NCBI RefSeq assembly: GCF_019793435.1
Contig: NZ_JAILYH010000007.1
Location: 273,159-337,158 of the forward strand
DNA from: Rhizobium redzepovicii
Lineage (GTDB): Bacteria; Pseudomonadota; Alphaproteobacteria; Rhizobiales; Rhizobiaceae
Direction: 5' to 3'
Length of the DNA stretch: 64,000 nucleotides
Of this stretch, positions 1-7,502 are shown piece by piece; the stretch's first letter is position 1; every line of letters starts with the position of its first letter. Under the pieces are notes generated by a model that saw only the letters and a list, made by a program, of their open reading frames with translations, had not been told where the DNA came from and did no database searches. The translations under genes and the position numbers were made by a program.

Positions 1-130
1 TCAGGACGATCGTCCAATAGGCGAAAAGCCCGATGATGCCCAACCGGACAAGATCGCTTATTCTCGCCTCTACCGAAATCTGCCCTGACCCGGCTCCCTG
101 CGCCGCCGTATCGCCTATGTTCTCAGCCAT
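1..130 (-). CDS. N-terminus of an AI-2E family (PerM-like) transporter, cut by the window edge
   Basis: Only the first 43 codons are present, reading from the ATG at 130 towards position 1. The visible protein has a short polar leader and then begins a hydrophobic segment (LVRLGIIGLFAYWTIVL), as in AI-2E/PerM-type inner-membrane permeases of rhizobia. The family assignment rests on this short start alone. The next gene upstream, the polyphosphate kinase, is on the same strand and ends 17 bp before this start, so the two may be co-transcribed. Confidence 0.5.
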   Translation of the reverse strand, partial: MAENIGDTAAQGAGSGQISVEARISDLVRLGIIGLFAYWTIVL

Positions 131-147
131 GTTCGGCTAAAGCCGTG

Positions 148-993
148 TTATGACGTCGCGTCGGGCACAACATGGCGGACGCTGAGGTCCTCCATGAAAT
201 CCGCCGGCCGCTTCTGACGTTTGCCGAGGTCGGGTGCTTCAAACTTCACCCGTTCATAGGGAATGGATTGCAGGATGTGCGAAATGCAGTTGACCCGGGC
301 ACGTTTCTTGTCATCCGAGGGCACCACCCACCACGGCGCGTGATTGCTGTCGGTCATCCGCAGCATCTCGTCATAAACGCGCGTGTAGTCCCACCAGCGC
401 TGATAGGATTCGACATCCATAGGGCTGAGTTTCCACTGCCGCAGCGGGTCGTCGATCCGGCGTCTGAAACGGCGTTCCTGCTCTTCCTCGCTGACCGTCA
501 GGAAGTATTTCAGCAGAACGACGCCGCTTTCGACGATCGCCGCCTCGAAGCGAGGCGCCAACTCAAGAAAGCGCTGCGCTTTCTTGTCGCTGCAGAATCC
601 CATGACGCGATCGACGCCGGCGCGGTTGTACCAGCTGCGGTCGAATATGACGACCTCGCCGGCCGCCGGCATATGCGCGATATAGCGCTGCATGTAGATC
701 TGGGACTTCTCACGGTCGGTCGGCGCCGGCAATGCGACGATGCGAAAGACCCGCGGACTGACCCTTTCCGTTATACGCTTGATCATGCCGCCTTTGCCGG
801 CGGCATCCCGGCCCTCGAAGACGATGACGACCCTCGTGCCGGATTTCTTGATCCAGGCTTGCAAATGGGCCAGTTCCACCTGGAGCCGTGCGATTTCCTT
901 GTCGTAATCCCATGATTTCTTTTTCTTTTTCTTATCCTTTCCGACGCGGCCTGCCTCTCCATCCGTCCGGCTGGGTTCGTAATTCTCGTCCAT
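148..993 (-). CDS. ppk2: Polyphosphate kinase 2 (PPK2 family)
   Basis: PPK2 enzymes transfer phosphate between polyphosphate and nucleoside di- or monophosphates in the cytoplasm. The 281-residue product has a lysine-rich leader (about residues 19-27) and then the P-loop-like core. The Walker A motif FEGRDAAGKGG lies near residue 60 and the Walker B/lid motif VIFDRSWYNRAGV near residue 117, both diagnostic of PPK2. Length matches single-domain PPK2 proteins. The start is supported by a purine-rich GGGAGGGAGAG site just upstream of the ATG at 993. Whether it prefers ADP, GDP or AMP cannot be told from the sequence by eye. Confidence 0.93.
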   Translation of the reverse strand: MDENYEPSRTDGEAGRVGKDKKKKKKSWDYDKEIARLQVELAHLQAWIKKSGTRVVIVFEGRDAAGKGGMIKRITERVSPRVFRIVALPAPTDREKSQIYMQRYIAHMPAAGEVVIFDRSWYNRAGVDRVMGFCSDKKAQRFLELAPRFEAAIVESGVVLLKYFLTVSEEEQERRFRRRIDDPLRQWKLSPMDVESYQRWWDYTRVYDEMLRMTDSNHAPWWVVPSDDKKRARVNCISHILQSIPYERVKFEAPDLGKRQKRPADFMEDLSVRHVVPDATS

Positions 994-1080
994 TTTCTCT
1001 CCCTCCCTTTCGCGAACATGCTATCTTTGTTTTCATACAATTCTGGACGCAAACCGCTGTGCAGTTTTGCCGGAATTGCT

Positions 1081-2769
1081 CTACCCTGCCGACGCGGCAC
1101 TGCCGGACTCGCCGACACCGATCAGCGCTCTCAGTGCTTCTTCCCTGCCATTGAAGAGATTGTCGGCGCCGATCGCCTCGATGACCCCGGCGCGCTCGAG
1201 GATGCCGCGGCTTTCTTCGCTGAGATCGGCCATGGCGAAGACGATATTCCGCTTTGCCAGGATCTCGGCCACGGCGTCGAGTGCGGCTGCGCCGGTGCTG
1301 TCGATATGGGTGACGGCGCCGGCATCGAGCACGAGACATCTGGTTTCAGCAGGAAGTGCCTTCGCGACCGAGGTCAGCCGCATGCGCACGTAATCGGCGT
1401 TGTAAAACAGAATGCTGCCTTGGATGGCGAAGACGGCGGCACCTTCCACAGGGCGCGCTTCCGGAAAACGGGCAAGATCGAAAAAGCCATGCCGTCCCTC
1501 GATGCGACCAAGAAGACCGTCGCGGGGAAACATCGTCTGCCGCAAGAGATAGACGAGCGTTGCCGCAACCGCGACGATGACGCCATTGAGAACACCGAAG
1601 CTGATTGCGCCCCACATGGCGATCAGCGCGAAAATGAATTCCATGCGGCTGATGCGCCAGATCTTTTTCAATTCGTGAATATCGATGAGGCTGATCGCCG
1701 CCGTCGCGAGGATTGCCGCGAGCGCGGGAATGGGGAGTATGCGCAGCGCACTGTGAAGGAACACAAGTGCGGCAACCAGCGTCGCGGCCGATACCAGTCC
1801 TGCGGCCTGGGAGACACCGCCAGTCGACAGATTTATCGCGGTTCGGGAATCCGAGACGCTGACCGGAAAAGAGCCGAACAGGGCGGGCGCGATATTGGCG
1901 GCGCCAAGTCCGACCAATTCCTGATTGGCATCGACCTCCTCGCCGGTTCGCGAGCCGAAACTTCTTGCCGCGACGATGCCGGCGCCGAAACTGACCAGAA
2001 AGATCGCGGCCGAGCCGAGCACGATCTTATCGAGAGGCATCTGATGCAATGGAGGCAGGGACAGACTCGGCAGCCCGCTTGGGATATCGCCGACGACTGC
2101 TATGCCTCGGCCTTGGAAATCGAAGATCGCCGAAAGGACGACCGAGAGGACAACCACCAGAACGGGACCCGGAACTCTGAATCGGAAGGCTCGGACGATC
2201 CATAACAAGGCGAACATCACGAGTCCGAGGACGAGCGAAGGCCAGTGGATCAGACTGCTCTTGGCGAGCATTTCGACAAGCGGCGGGATCAGTCCATCCG
2301 ATTGGATCTTTACCCCCGTGAAGCGACCGATTTGCCCAACAAGGATCGAGAGCGACACGCCGGCGAAGAAGCCGACCAGGATGGGACGGGAGAGGAAGCT
2401 CGCGAGAACGCCGAGCCTCAGCAATTTCGCCGCGATACAGAAGACGCCGACGCCAAGCGCAAGGGCCGAGGCAATGGCAACCCTGTCGACGCTTGCCGTC
2501 GCGGGTTCGGCGGCGATGATGGCGCCCATGGCGGCCGCCAGCACGGTCATGGTCGCAGCGTCTGGGCCGACGACCAAGAGCCGGGAAGGACCAAAGATCG
2601 CGTAGGCGATCGGTGCGACGATGCTGGCATAGATGCCGGTCTCCGGTGGCAGGCCGGCGATGGCGGGATAAGCGATGGCGCTCGGCAAACCGACTGCGGC
2701 GATCGACAGGCCGGCCGGAATGTCACTGCGAAGCCAGGCTCTGTTGAAGCCGGCTAGGCCCCGCAACAT
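1081..2769 (-). CDS. SulP family anion (sulfate) permease with C-terminal STAS domain
   Basis: This is an inner-membrane anion transporter of the SLC26/SulP family, usually annotated as sulfate permease. The N-terminal two thirds has about 10-12 hydrophobic segments, including the family signature region GLPSAIAYPAIAGLPPETGIYAS near residues 33-55. The last 110 residues form a STAS domain with the typical LVLDAGAVTHIDSTGAAAL core. I chose the ATG at 2769 because AGGAAG lies 7 bases upstream; an in-frame GTG at 2787 overlaps that site. The substrate could also be bicarbonate or a dicarboxylate, which the sequence cannot settle. Confidence 0.9.
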   Translation of the reverse strand: MLRGLAGFNRAWLRSDIPAGLSIAAVGLPSAIAYPAIAGLPPETGIYASIVAPIAYAIFGPSRLLVVGPDAATMTVLAAAMGAIIAAEPATASVDRVAIASALALGVGVFCIAAKLLRLGVLASFLSRPILVGFFAGVSLSILVGQIGRFTGVKIQSDGLIPPLVEMLAKSSLIHWPSLVLGLVMFALLWIVRAFRFRVPGPVLVVVLSVVLSAIFDFQGRGIAVVGDIPSGLPSLSLPPLHQMPLDKIVLGSAAIFLVSFGAGIVAARSFGSRTGEEVDANQELVGLGAANIAPALFGSFPVSVSDSRTAINLSTGGVSQAAGLVSAATLVAALVFLHSALRILPIPALAAILATAAISLIDIHELKKIWRISRMEFIFALIAMWGAISFGVLNGVIVAVAATLVYLLRQTMFPRDGLLGRIEGRHGFFDLARFPEARPVEGAAVFAIQGSILFYNADYVRMRLTSVAKALPAETRCLVLDAGAVTHIDSTGAAALDAVAEILAKRNIVFAMADLSEESRGILERAGVIEAIGADNLFNGREEALRALIGVGESGSAASAG

Positions 2770-2903
2770 GGGAAGACTTCCTATCACCCCTGGCTCCCTA
2801 TCTGATGCCGTTGGCCCTCGTGCCCGTTCGATCTTTGTTTTTGCGGTGCAAACCTAGGCAAGGTGTTTGCGGACATGTCTTTAGTGTTCGAGGAACACGA
2901 AGT

Positions 2904-3173
2904 TCATCCAGCAACTTCCGCCGACAGCTTTCCGTCTTGCCGGATGCCCCAGCCGCGGTCGTCGTGGTAAAGTGTTGCCCAAATGAACAGGAAGGGCCAG
3001 ATCGCATGCAGCGTGAAGAGGCTGACCCATCCCGCAACATGGATGGCATCCTGATGAGGACGGTTCCGCGCCTTGGCCATCAGGTGGAGAATGTCGTGAA
3101 TGGCAATCATGGCATAGAAAAGCGTGATCACGACGAAGACCAAGACGCCCAAGGCAAAATAGTCGAGAAACAC
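2904..3173 (-). CDS. DUF3302 small inner-membrane protein (YiaW-like)
   Basis: The 89-residue product starts with one hydrophobic helix (FLDYFALGVLVFVVITLFYA), then a conserved loop with HDI and NRPHQDAIHVAGW, then a second membrane segment ending WIRG-like (ATLYHDDRGWG). This matches DUF3302, the family of E. coli YiaW. A longer open frame runs upstream, but the homologous part begins at the GTG at 3173, which has AGGGGG placed 5 bases before it, so I use that start. In other bacteria DUF3302 often sits near membrane-fusion proteins; here it lies just upstream, on the other strand, of DUF3300 and DUF2950 genes. Function is unknown. Confidence 0.8.
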   Translation of the reverse strand: MFLDYFALGVLVFVVITLFYAMIAIHDILHLMAKARNRPHQDAIHVAGWVSLFTLHAIWPFLFIWATLYHDDRGWGIRQDGKLSAEVAG

Positions 3174-3493
3174 GGATCCCCCTCTGGCTTGGTCTGTCCG
3201 AGCCATTTTGATCGCAAGCGACGATCGGATAATAGGCCCGTTGCGGCGCAAAGACCCGTAGCATCGCGTAATCTCTATCGGGGCCTTCGCGGCCGATCCG
3301 GCTGGGGAGATTGCCTGTCCAGCAAGGAACGACGCGAGATCGGCCGCCGAATCCCAATCGTCGCCTCGTATGGCGACCGGGATGCGGCTGTCAGAAGCCG
3401 GCGACCGTAGGTTCGCGTATTTTACGTCTCCTGCAGGTGCGGCTGTTATATAGTTTTCGCACTGCTTAGGGCAGTTCGTCGGCGGGGGCGGAG
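3174..3493. other. Intergenic region without a convincing gene
   Basis: This 320-base stretch separates the divergent DUF3302 gene and the small plus-strand gene at 3494. Open frames exist on both strands, but none has a ribosome site and a recognisable protein. The right part (3415-3460) is locally AT-rich (TATTTTACG, GTTATATAG) and is the likely promoter area for the rightward DUF3300 operon. Confidence 0.5.
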
Positions 3494-3805
3494 ATGGCGT
3501 CGGGAGAAAGTGGTTCGACATATTTGTCCGCCCTTGAAGCGGCAGAAGCTCATTTTCCCGACCAGGCAAGGCTGGTGCAGCGACTTTTTTACGTCAACGA
3601 CACGTTTCGAAGCATGTGTGAGGATCTGGCGGCGGCGGCGCAGGCATTGGCGCATGTCGAACAGCTGTCCGACTCTGTGAGGGAGGCGCGACGGCTGGAA
3701 TATGCAGGCTTGGTCGATGCGTTGCTGAAAGAAATGAGGGAAGCGATAGCACAATCGAAAATTGTGATGCTCAGGCGGACTCCCGTGAGTCCAAAACTAC
3801 GGTGA
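3494..3805 (+). CDS. Small hypothetical helical protein upstream of DUF3300
   Basis: The 103-residue product is soluble and almost wholly alpha-helical by composition, with no signal peptide or metal-binding motif. A GGGGGCGGAG site precedes the ATG. It ends 41 bases before the DUF3300 gene on the same strand and is probably co-transcribed with it. I do not recognise the family. The heptad-like spacing of Leu and Ala (SALEAAEAHF, ALAHVEQL, ALLKEMREAI) suggests a coiled-coil or helical-bundle protein, possibly a cytoplasmic partner of the following envelope proteins; that role is inference. Confidence 0.6.
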   Translation: MASGESGSTYLSALEAAEAHFPDQARLVQRLFYVNDTFRSMCEDLAAAAQALAHVEQLSDSVREARRLEYAGLVDALLKEMREAIAQSKIVMLRRTPVSPKLR

Positions 3806-3846
3806 ACGCTTCTGTCATTCAATAATTAGAGGGAGGTCCTTGTGCG

Positions 3847-5244
3847 ATGAATAGAGTTTCACGCAAGCTGCTGGTTGGGTTGTCGACCCTGGCGATCATC
3901 ACGCTGCAGCTGGCACTCCCAGTGCGAGCGCAGGCTCCTGCCCCGGCTGCTGCGCCCAACCAGGCGGAGGCAGAACCGTCCACGGCTACACTCCTTTCAG
4001 ACGATGAACTTGAAGTGCTCGTGGCGCGGATCGCGCTTTATCCGGACGAACTGGTCGCGGCGATTTCGGCCGCATCGCTCTTCCCCTTGCAGATCATCGA
4101 AGCCCAGCGCTTTCTGGATGCGAAAAACAAGAACGCCGACCTCAAGCCCAAGAGCGACTGGGACGGCAGCGTCGTCTCGTTGCTGAACTACCCCGATATC
4201 GTCAAGATGATGAGTGAGGATCTCGATTGGACCCAGTCGCTTGCCGATGCGCTCGCCAACCAGCAGAAGGATGTGCTGATTGCCATTCAGCAACTTCGCG
4301 ATGAAGCAGTGGCAAAAAACATTATCAAGACGGATGACAAGGTGACGGTCGTTACGGAAAACGACAATGTCATCATCCGTCCCACCGATCCGGAAAAAAT
4401 CTATATCCCGCAATATGCGCCGGAGATGCTTTACGACCCAGGCTATGCATCCGAGCCGATCTCCTACTATCCGGAGCCGTACGACAATTATTACTATCCC
4501 GGAGCCGCTTTTTTTGCCGGCGCGGTCACCGGGCTCGCCTGGGCGGCCGTCGTTAATTGGGACGACTGGGGGGTGTGGGGCGGTCGCTGGGGCGGTGGTG
4601 ACATCGATATCGACTGCAACAATTGCCTGAACGGTCGAGACTTCAATGGCAAGATGAAGTGGAACGATGTCGATTGGTCGAAGGTCGATCGCAGCAAAAT
4701 GAGCATCGGCAAAGACCAGCTTGCCAAGCTTGACCGTTCGACGATCAAGTCCGGCCTGCAAGCCGACAACCGTAACCAGCTGCGGAACCAAGCCAAGGAT
4801 TTCCAGGCTGGCGAGAGGCCAGGCAATCGTGGAACGGCGGCGCGCGCCGACGATATTCGAAAAGGCACGGTGCAAGGGCTGAAGTCCAAACCGCAGGGAA
4901 ACAAGCCGACGGCCGCCACTCGTCAGAATGCAACCCGGCCCGAAGCCCGTCCTCAATCGGCTAATCGCGCAGCCAAGCCAGCACAGAAATCGGTCAAGAA
5001 GCCCAACAAACCGCAGATGGCCGCCAGACCCGATAATCGCAACCGGCAGCCGAATGCGCTTGGGAATGTCCAATCCGGCCGCCGGGAGGCGGTCTCTTCG
5101 AAGCGGGGGGCGCAGAGCATGGGCAGCCAACCTCGCTCTGCACCGCGTGCGGCGCCACAGCGCTCCCGTCCTCCTGTATCGCGTGGTGGTGGCGGCGGCC
5201 GTGGTGGTGGCGGCGGTGGCCGTGGCGGCGGCGGCCGGCGATAG
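3847..5244 (+). CDS. DUF3300 exported protein with Arg/Gly-rich tail
   Basis: The 465-residue product has a signal peptide (about residues 1-29, ending PVRAQA) and then the DUF3300 domain (about 45-190), with the recognisable ALYPDELVAAI and SLLNYPDIVKMM segments. The middle carries Tyr/Trp-rich sequence (YYPEPYDNYYYPG, DDWGVWGGRWGGGD). The last 170 residues are basic and disordered, ending in an RGGGGG-type Gly/Arg tail. A GGGAGG site precedes the start. DUF3300 and DUF2950 genes are commonly adjacent, as here, which supports a shared but unknown envelope role. The tail resembles nucleic-acid- or polyanion-binding RGG segments, an analogy only. Confidence 0.88.
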   Translation: MNRVSRKLLVGLSTLAIITLQLALPVRAQAPAPAAAPNQAEAEPSTATLLSDDELEVLVARIALYPDELVAAISAASLFPLQIIEAQRFLDAKNKNADLKPKSDWDGSVVSLLNYPDIVKMMSEDLDWTQSLADALANQQKDVLIAIQQLRDEAVAKNIIKTDDKVTVVTENDNVIIRPTDPEKIYIPQYAPEMLYDPGYASEPISYYPEPYDNYYYPGAAFFAGAVTGLAWAAVVNWDDWGVWGGRWGGGDIDIDCNNCLNGRDFNGKMKWNDVDWSKVDRSKMSIGKDQLAKLDRSTIKSGLQADNRNQLRNQAKDFQAGERPGNRGTAARADDIRKGTVQGLKSKPQGNKPTAATRQNATRPEARPQSANRAAKPAQKSVKKPNKPQMAARPDNRNRQPNALGNVQSGRREAVSSKRGAQSMGSQPRSAPRAAPQRSRPPVSRGGGGGRGGGGGGRGGGGRR

Positions 5245-5277
5245 ATATCTTCCTTCCAAGACTGCCGGAGGTATATG

Positions 5278-6216
5278 ATGAGAACTCAATCAACCTTGAT
5301 CCCGCTTATGATTTCTGCCGTGCTCTGCGTGGTCTCCGCGACCCCGTCAGCATCGCAGATGCGGACCGATCTCACGGAGTTTGCGACGGCAGGTCCGACG
5401 CCGTCGTTTGGCACGCCGGGGGCGGTTCTCGATCGCCTCAAGGCAGTTCTGGCTTCCAACGATGTCGACGGGTTTGCAGGCCTTCTCGGCCTGAAAGCGG
5501 ACAAGCTGCGGTCCAGCAACGAGGCGATGATCACATATGGGTTGATCCGCGAAGGCGCCGCGCGGCAGATGATTCTGGAGGATCTCGGGGGACGGAAGTT
5601 CATTGCGATCGGCGACCGTCTCTGGCCCCTGCCGTTTCCGCTCACCGAGGGCAAGGACGGGAAATGGTCCTTCGACACGCAGCGCGGCCTGGCGGAGATC
5701 GTCAATCGGCGCGTCGGCGAAAACGAGCTCGCGACGATCGATACCATGCACGAATATGTGGTCGCGCAATATCAATATGCATCCGACGATCGCGACGGTG
5801 ACGGTATTTACGAGTTCGCCAAAAAATTGATCAGCAGTCCCGGCAAGCTGGACGGCCTTTACTGGGATCCAAGCGTCTATCCGGAGGAAAGCCCGGCAAG
5901 CGCGCTGGTCGAGACAGCTGCCTTCGGTGCCGCCAAACGCGGGGAAGGTTATTTCGGATATCGCTATCGCATCCTGACAGCCCAGGGTGACAATGTGCTC
6001 GGCGGCAAACAAAGCTACCTCGTCAATGGTTACTTGACCGGCGGCTTTGCGCTCATCGCCTGGCCGGTCTCATATCGGGTGACCGGCGTGCAGACTTTTA
6101 TCGTCAACGGGATGAACGTCATCTATCAACGCGATCTCGGGCCGCAAACGGAACAGCGCGCCGCGGCGATCATGGAATTCAATCCAGACGCCGATTGGAC
6201 CGTTGTCAGTGAATAG
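5278..6216 (+). CDS. DUF2950 exported protein
   Basis: The 312-residue product starts with a signal peptide (about residues 1-25, ending PSASQ). The rest matches DUF2950, with its conserved LIREGAARQMILEDLGG region, the DGDGIYEFA segment and the GYFGYRYRILTAQG motif. There are two adjacent ATGs; GGAGG at 5267-5271 lies 6 bases before the second, so I start at 5278. It follows the DUF3300 gene by 33 bases and is its usual partner. The acidic DRDGDG segment could bind calcium. Biochemical function is unknown. Confidence 0.88.
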   Translation: MRTQSTLIPLMISAVLCVVSATPSASQMRTDLTEFATAGPTPSFGTPGAVLDRLKAVLASNDVDGFAGLLGLKADKLRSSNEAMITYGLIREGAARQMILEDLGGRKFIAIGDRLWPLPFPLTEGKDGKWSFDTQRGLAEIVNRRVGENELATIDTMHEYVVAQYQYASDDRDGDGIYEFAKKLISSPGKLDGLYWDPSVYPEESPASALVETAAFGAAKRGEGYFGYRYRILTAQGDNVLGGKQSYLVNGYLTGGFALIAWPVSYRVTGVQTFIVNGMNVIYQRDLGPQTEQRAAAIMEFNPDADWTVVSE

Positions 6217-6256
6217 GGTTTTACACTGCCTGCGCGTCTCCAGAGGGGCGCCATTA

Positions 6257-6745
6257 TCAGTCGCCGCATTCTGCACCCAAGGGAGGCTTACTTGAGGCAG
6301 CGGCCATAGCGCGGTTGGAATAGCTATCGTTGCCCGTGACTTCTCGCCCAAGCCATTGCGGCAGGACCGGCAGATCATCTTCACTCGCCATTTCGATCTC
6401 GGCAAGCGTCAATCCCTCATAGGCTCCGGCAAAGACGTCCACATCCCAGTTTCTGCCCTCGTACAGGACCCGATAGCGCGTTTTCTCAATGACGTGGCCG
6501 GTCGCATGGTGAAGCAGGTCCCGCGCCTCATCGACCGGAATCTCATATTCATATTCGTCTTTGGCGAGCCCTGTCGTGCGGAATTTGATCGTCAGGCAAG
6601 CTGAACGACCGTCGATCAAGCGAACACGAACCGAGTTCTCATCGCGAGATAAATAGGCTTGCTGCAGGACATGCGAAATGCCGGCACAATCGCGCCAGCT
6701 ATTGTTACGCACGAGGAACTTGCGCTCGATCTCGATCGCTTTCAA
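6257..6745 (-). CDS. CYTH domain protein (tunnel-fold triphosphatase / adenylate cyclase-like)
   Basis: CYTH proteins bind triphosphorylated substrates and divalent metal in a beta-barrel tunnel; bacterial members act as inorganic or thiamine triphosphatases or class IV adenylate cyclases. The diagnostic N-terminal EIERKFLV motif is intact. It is followed by alternating basic and acidic strands (RVRLIDG, LTIKFR, EYEYEIPVDEA, KTRYRV, DVDVF, LAEIEM) typical of the tunnel. I place the start at a TTG at 6745 because the GGGGGTG site is well spaced for it; the GTG at 6754 overlaps that site. It ends close to the DUF2950 stop, in convergent orientation. Confidence 0.85.
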   Translation of the reverse strand: MKAIEIERKFLVRNNSWRDCAGISHVLQQAYLSRDENSVRVRLIDGRSACLTIKFRTTGLAKDEYEYEIPVDEARDLLHHATGHVIEKTRYRVLYEGRNWDVDVFAGAYEGLTLAEIEMASEDDLPVLPQWLGREVTGNDSYSNRAMAAASSKPPLGAECGD

Positions 6746-6772
6746 GTTGATCACCCCCTACTTTACTGCCGG

Positions 6773-7240
6773 TCAGTCGACCGGCGGCTCCCAAGTGAGG
6801 AAGAAGCCGACGTCTCCGGGCATGCCATCCGGGAAGTTGATGATCATGGCCTTCAGCCCATAACCCTGTGGCTTGGCCACCTGCTCGAAGAGCTCCAGGA
6901 GTTCCTTTGCCTTTCCCTGCAGCGTCTTCTGCCATCCCGGCAGGTTGTTGTTGATGGCACGGCCGCTGTCGGTGCAAAACGTCGAGGGAAAACTGTAGAT
7001 CAATGCCTCGTATTTGCCGTCTGCCGCCGCTTTCATCACAAGGCGCTTGATGACGGCGCGTTCCGTTTCGCCGATCTGCTTGCGGAAAAAATCCTCGACG
7101 AATTCCGCGTGTTTTTTTGCTTCACGCGCCATGATCCTTTCGTTGCGCTCCATCTCGACAAGCTGAAGCTCCAGAGCACGTTTGCGCAGCTCCTCTGCGC
7201 TTGTCATGGAATGGGGTGTAGAGCTCTCAGGTGATGTCAT
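6773..7240 (-). CDS. Hypothetical cytoplasmic protein upstream of the CYTH gene
   Basis: The 155-residue product has an N-terminal charged helix rich in Glu, Lys and Arg (about residues 12-65, a likely coiled coil) and then a small alpha/beta domain with AINNNLPGWQKTL and IINFPDGMPGDVGFFLTWEP. There is no signal peptide or membrane segment. The start at 7240 is chosen for GGAGG 5 bases upstream; an upstream in-frame ATG lacks such a site. It lies 27 bases before the CYTH gene on the same strand, so the two are probably co-transcribed. I do not recognise the family. Confidence 0.7.
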   Translation of the reverse strand: MTSPESSTPHSMTSAEELRKRALELQLVEMERNERIMAREAKKHAEFVEDFFRKQIGETERAVIKRLVMKAAADGKYEALIYSFPSTFCTDSGRAINNNLPGWQKTLQGKAKELLELFEQVAKPQGYGLKAMIINFPDGMPGDVGFFLTWEPPVD

Positions 7241-7502
7241 CGCAGCCTCCTCCAGAATACACGGCGATGATAGGGCGAGCTTGGAGACTAAGGCAGTAAG
7301 ATACATGACGGCGTCGGTAGAATACGGTATCCTACGCTGGCATTTCGTAAGCCGTGACTGCGTCCATCTTCGGGCTAATCATCGGATTGGCTTAGAGTTG
7401 GTTAGGGTATTCGGCCGGGCGGCATTGCTGTTATGCCGCGGTGAGACTATCGTTTGAGACAGCGTGCTGCAGGTTGTTCGCAATCGGCGTCTGGGGGAAC
7501 CG

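Noticed and set aside
172..915. 247-codon plus-strand frame over the polyphosphate kinase gene
   Set aside because: PPK2 motifs are on the minus strand; this is a shadow.
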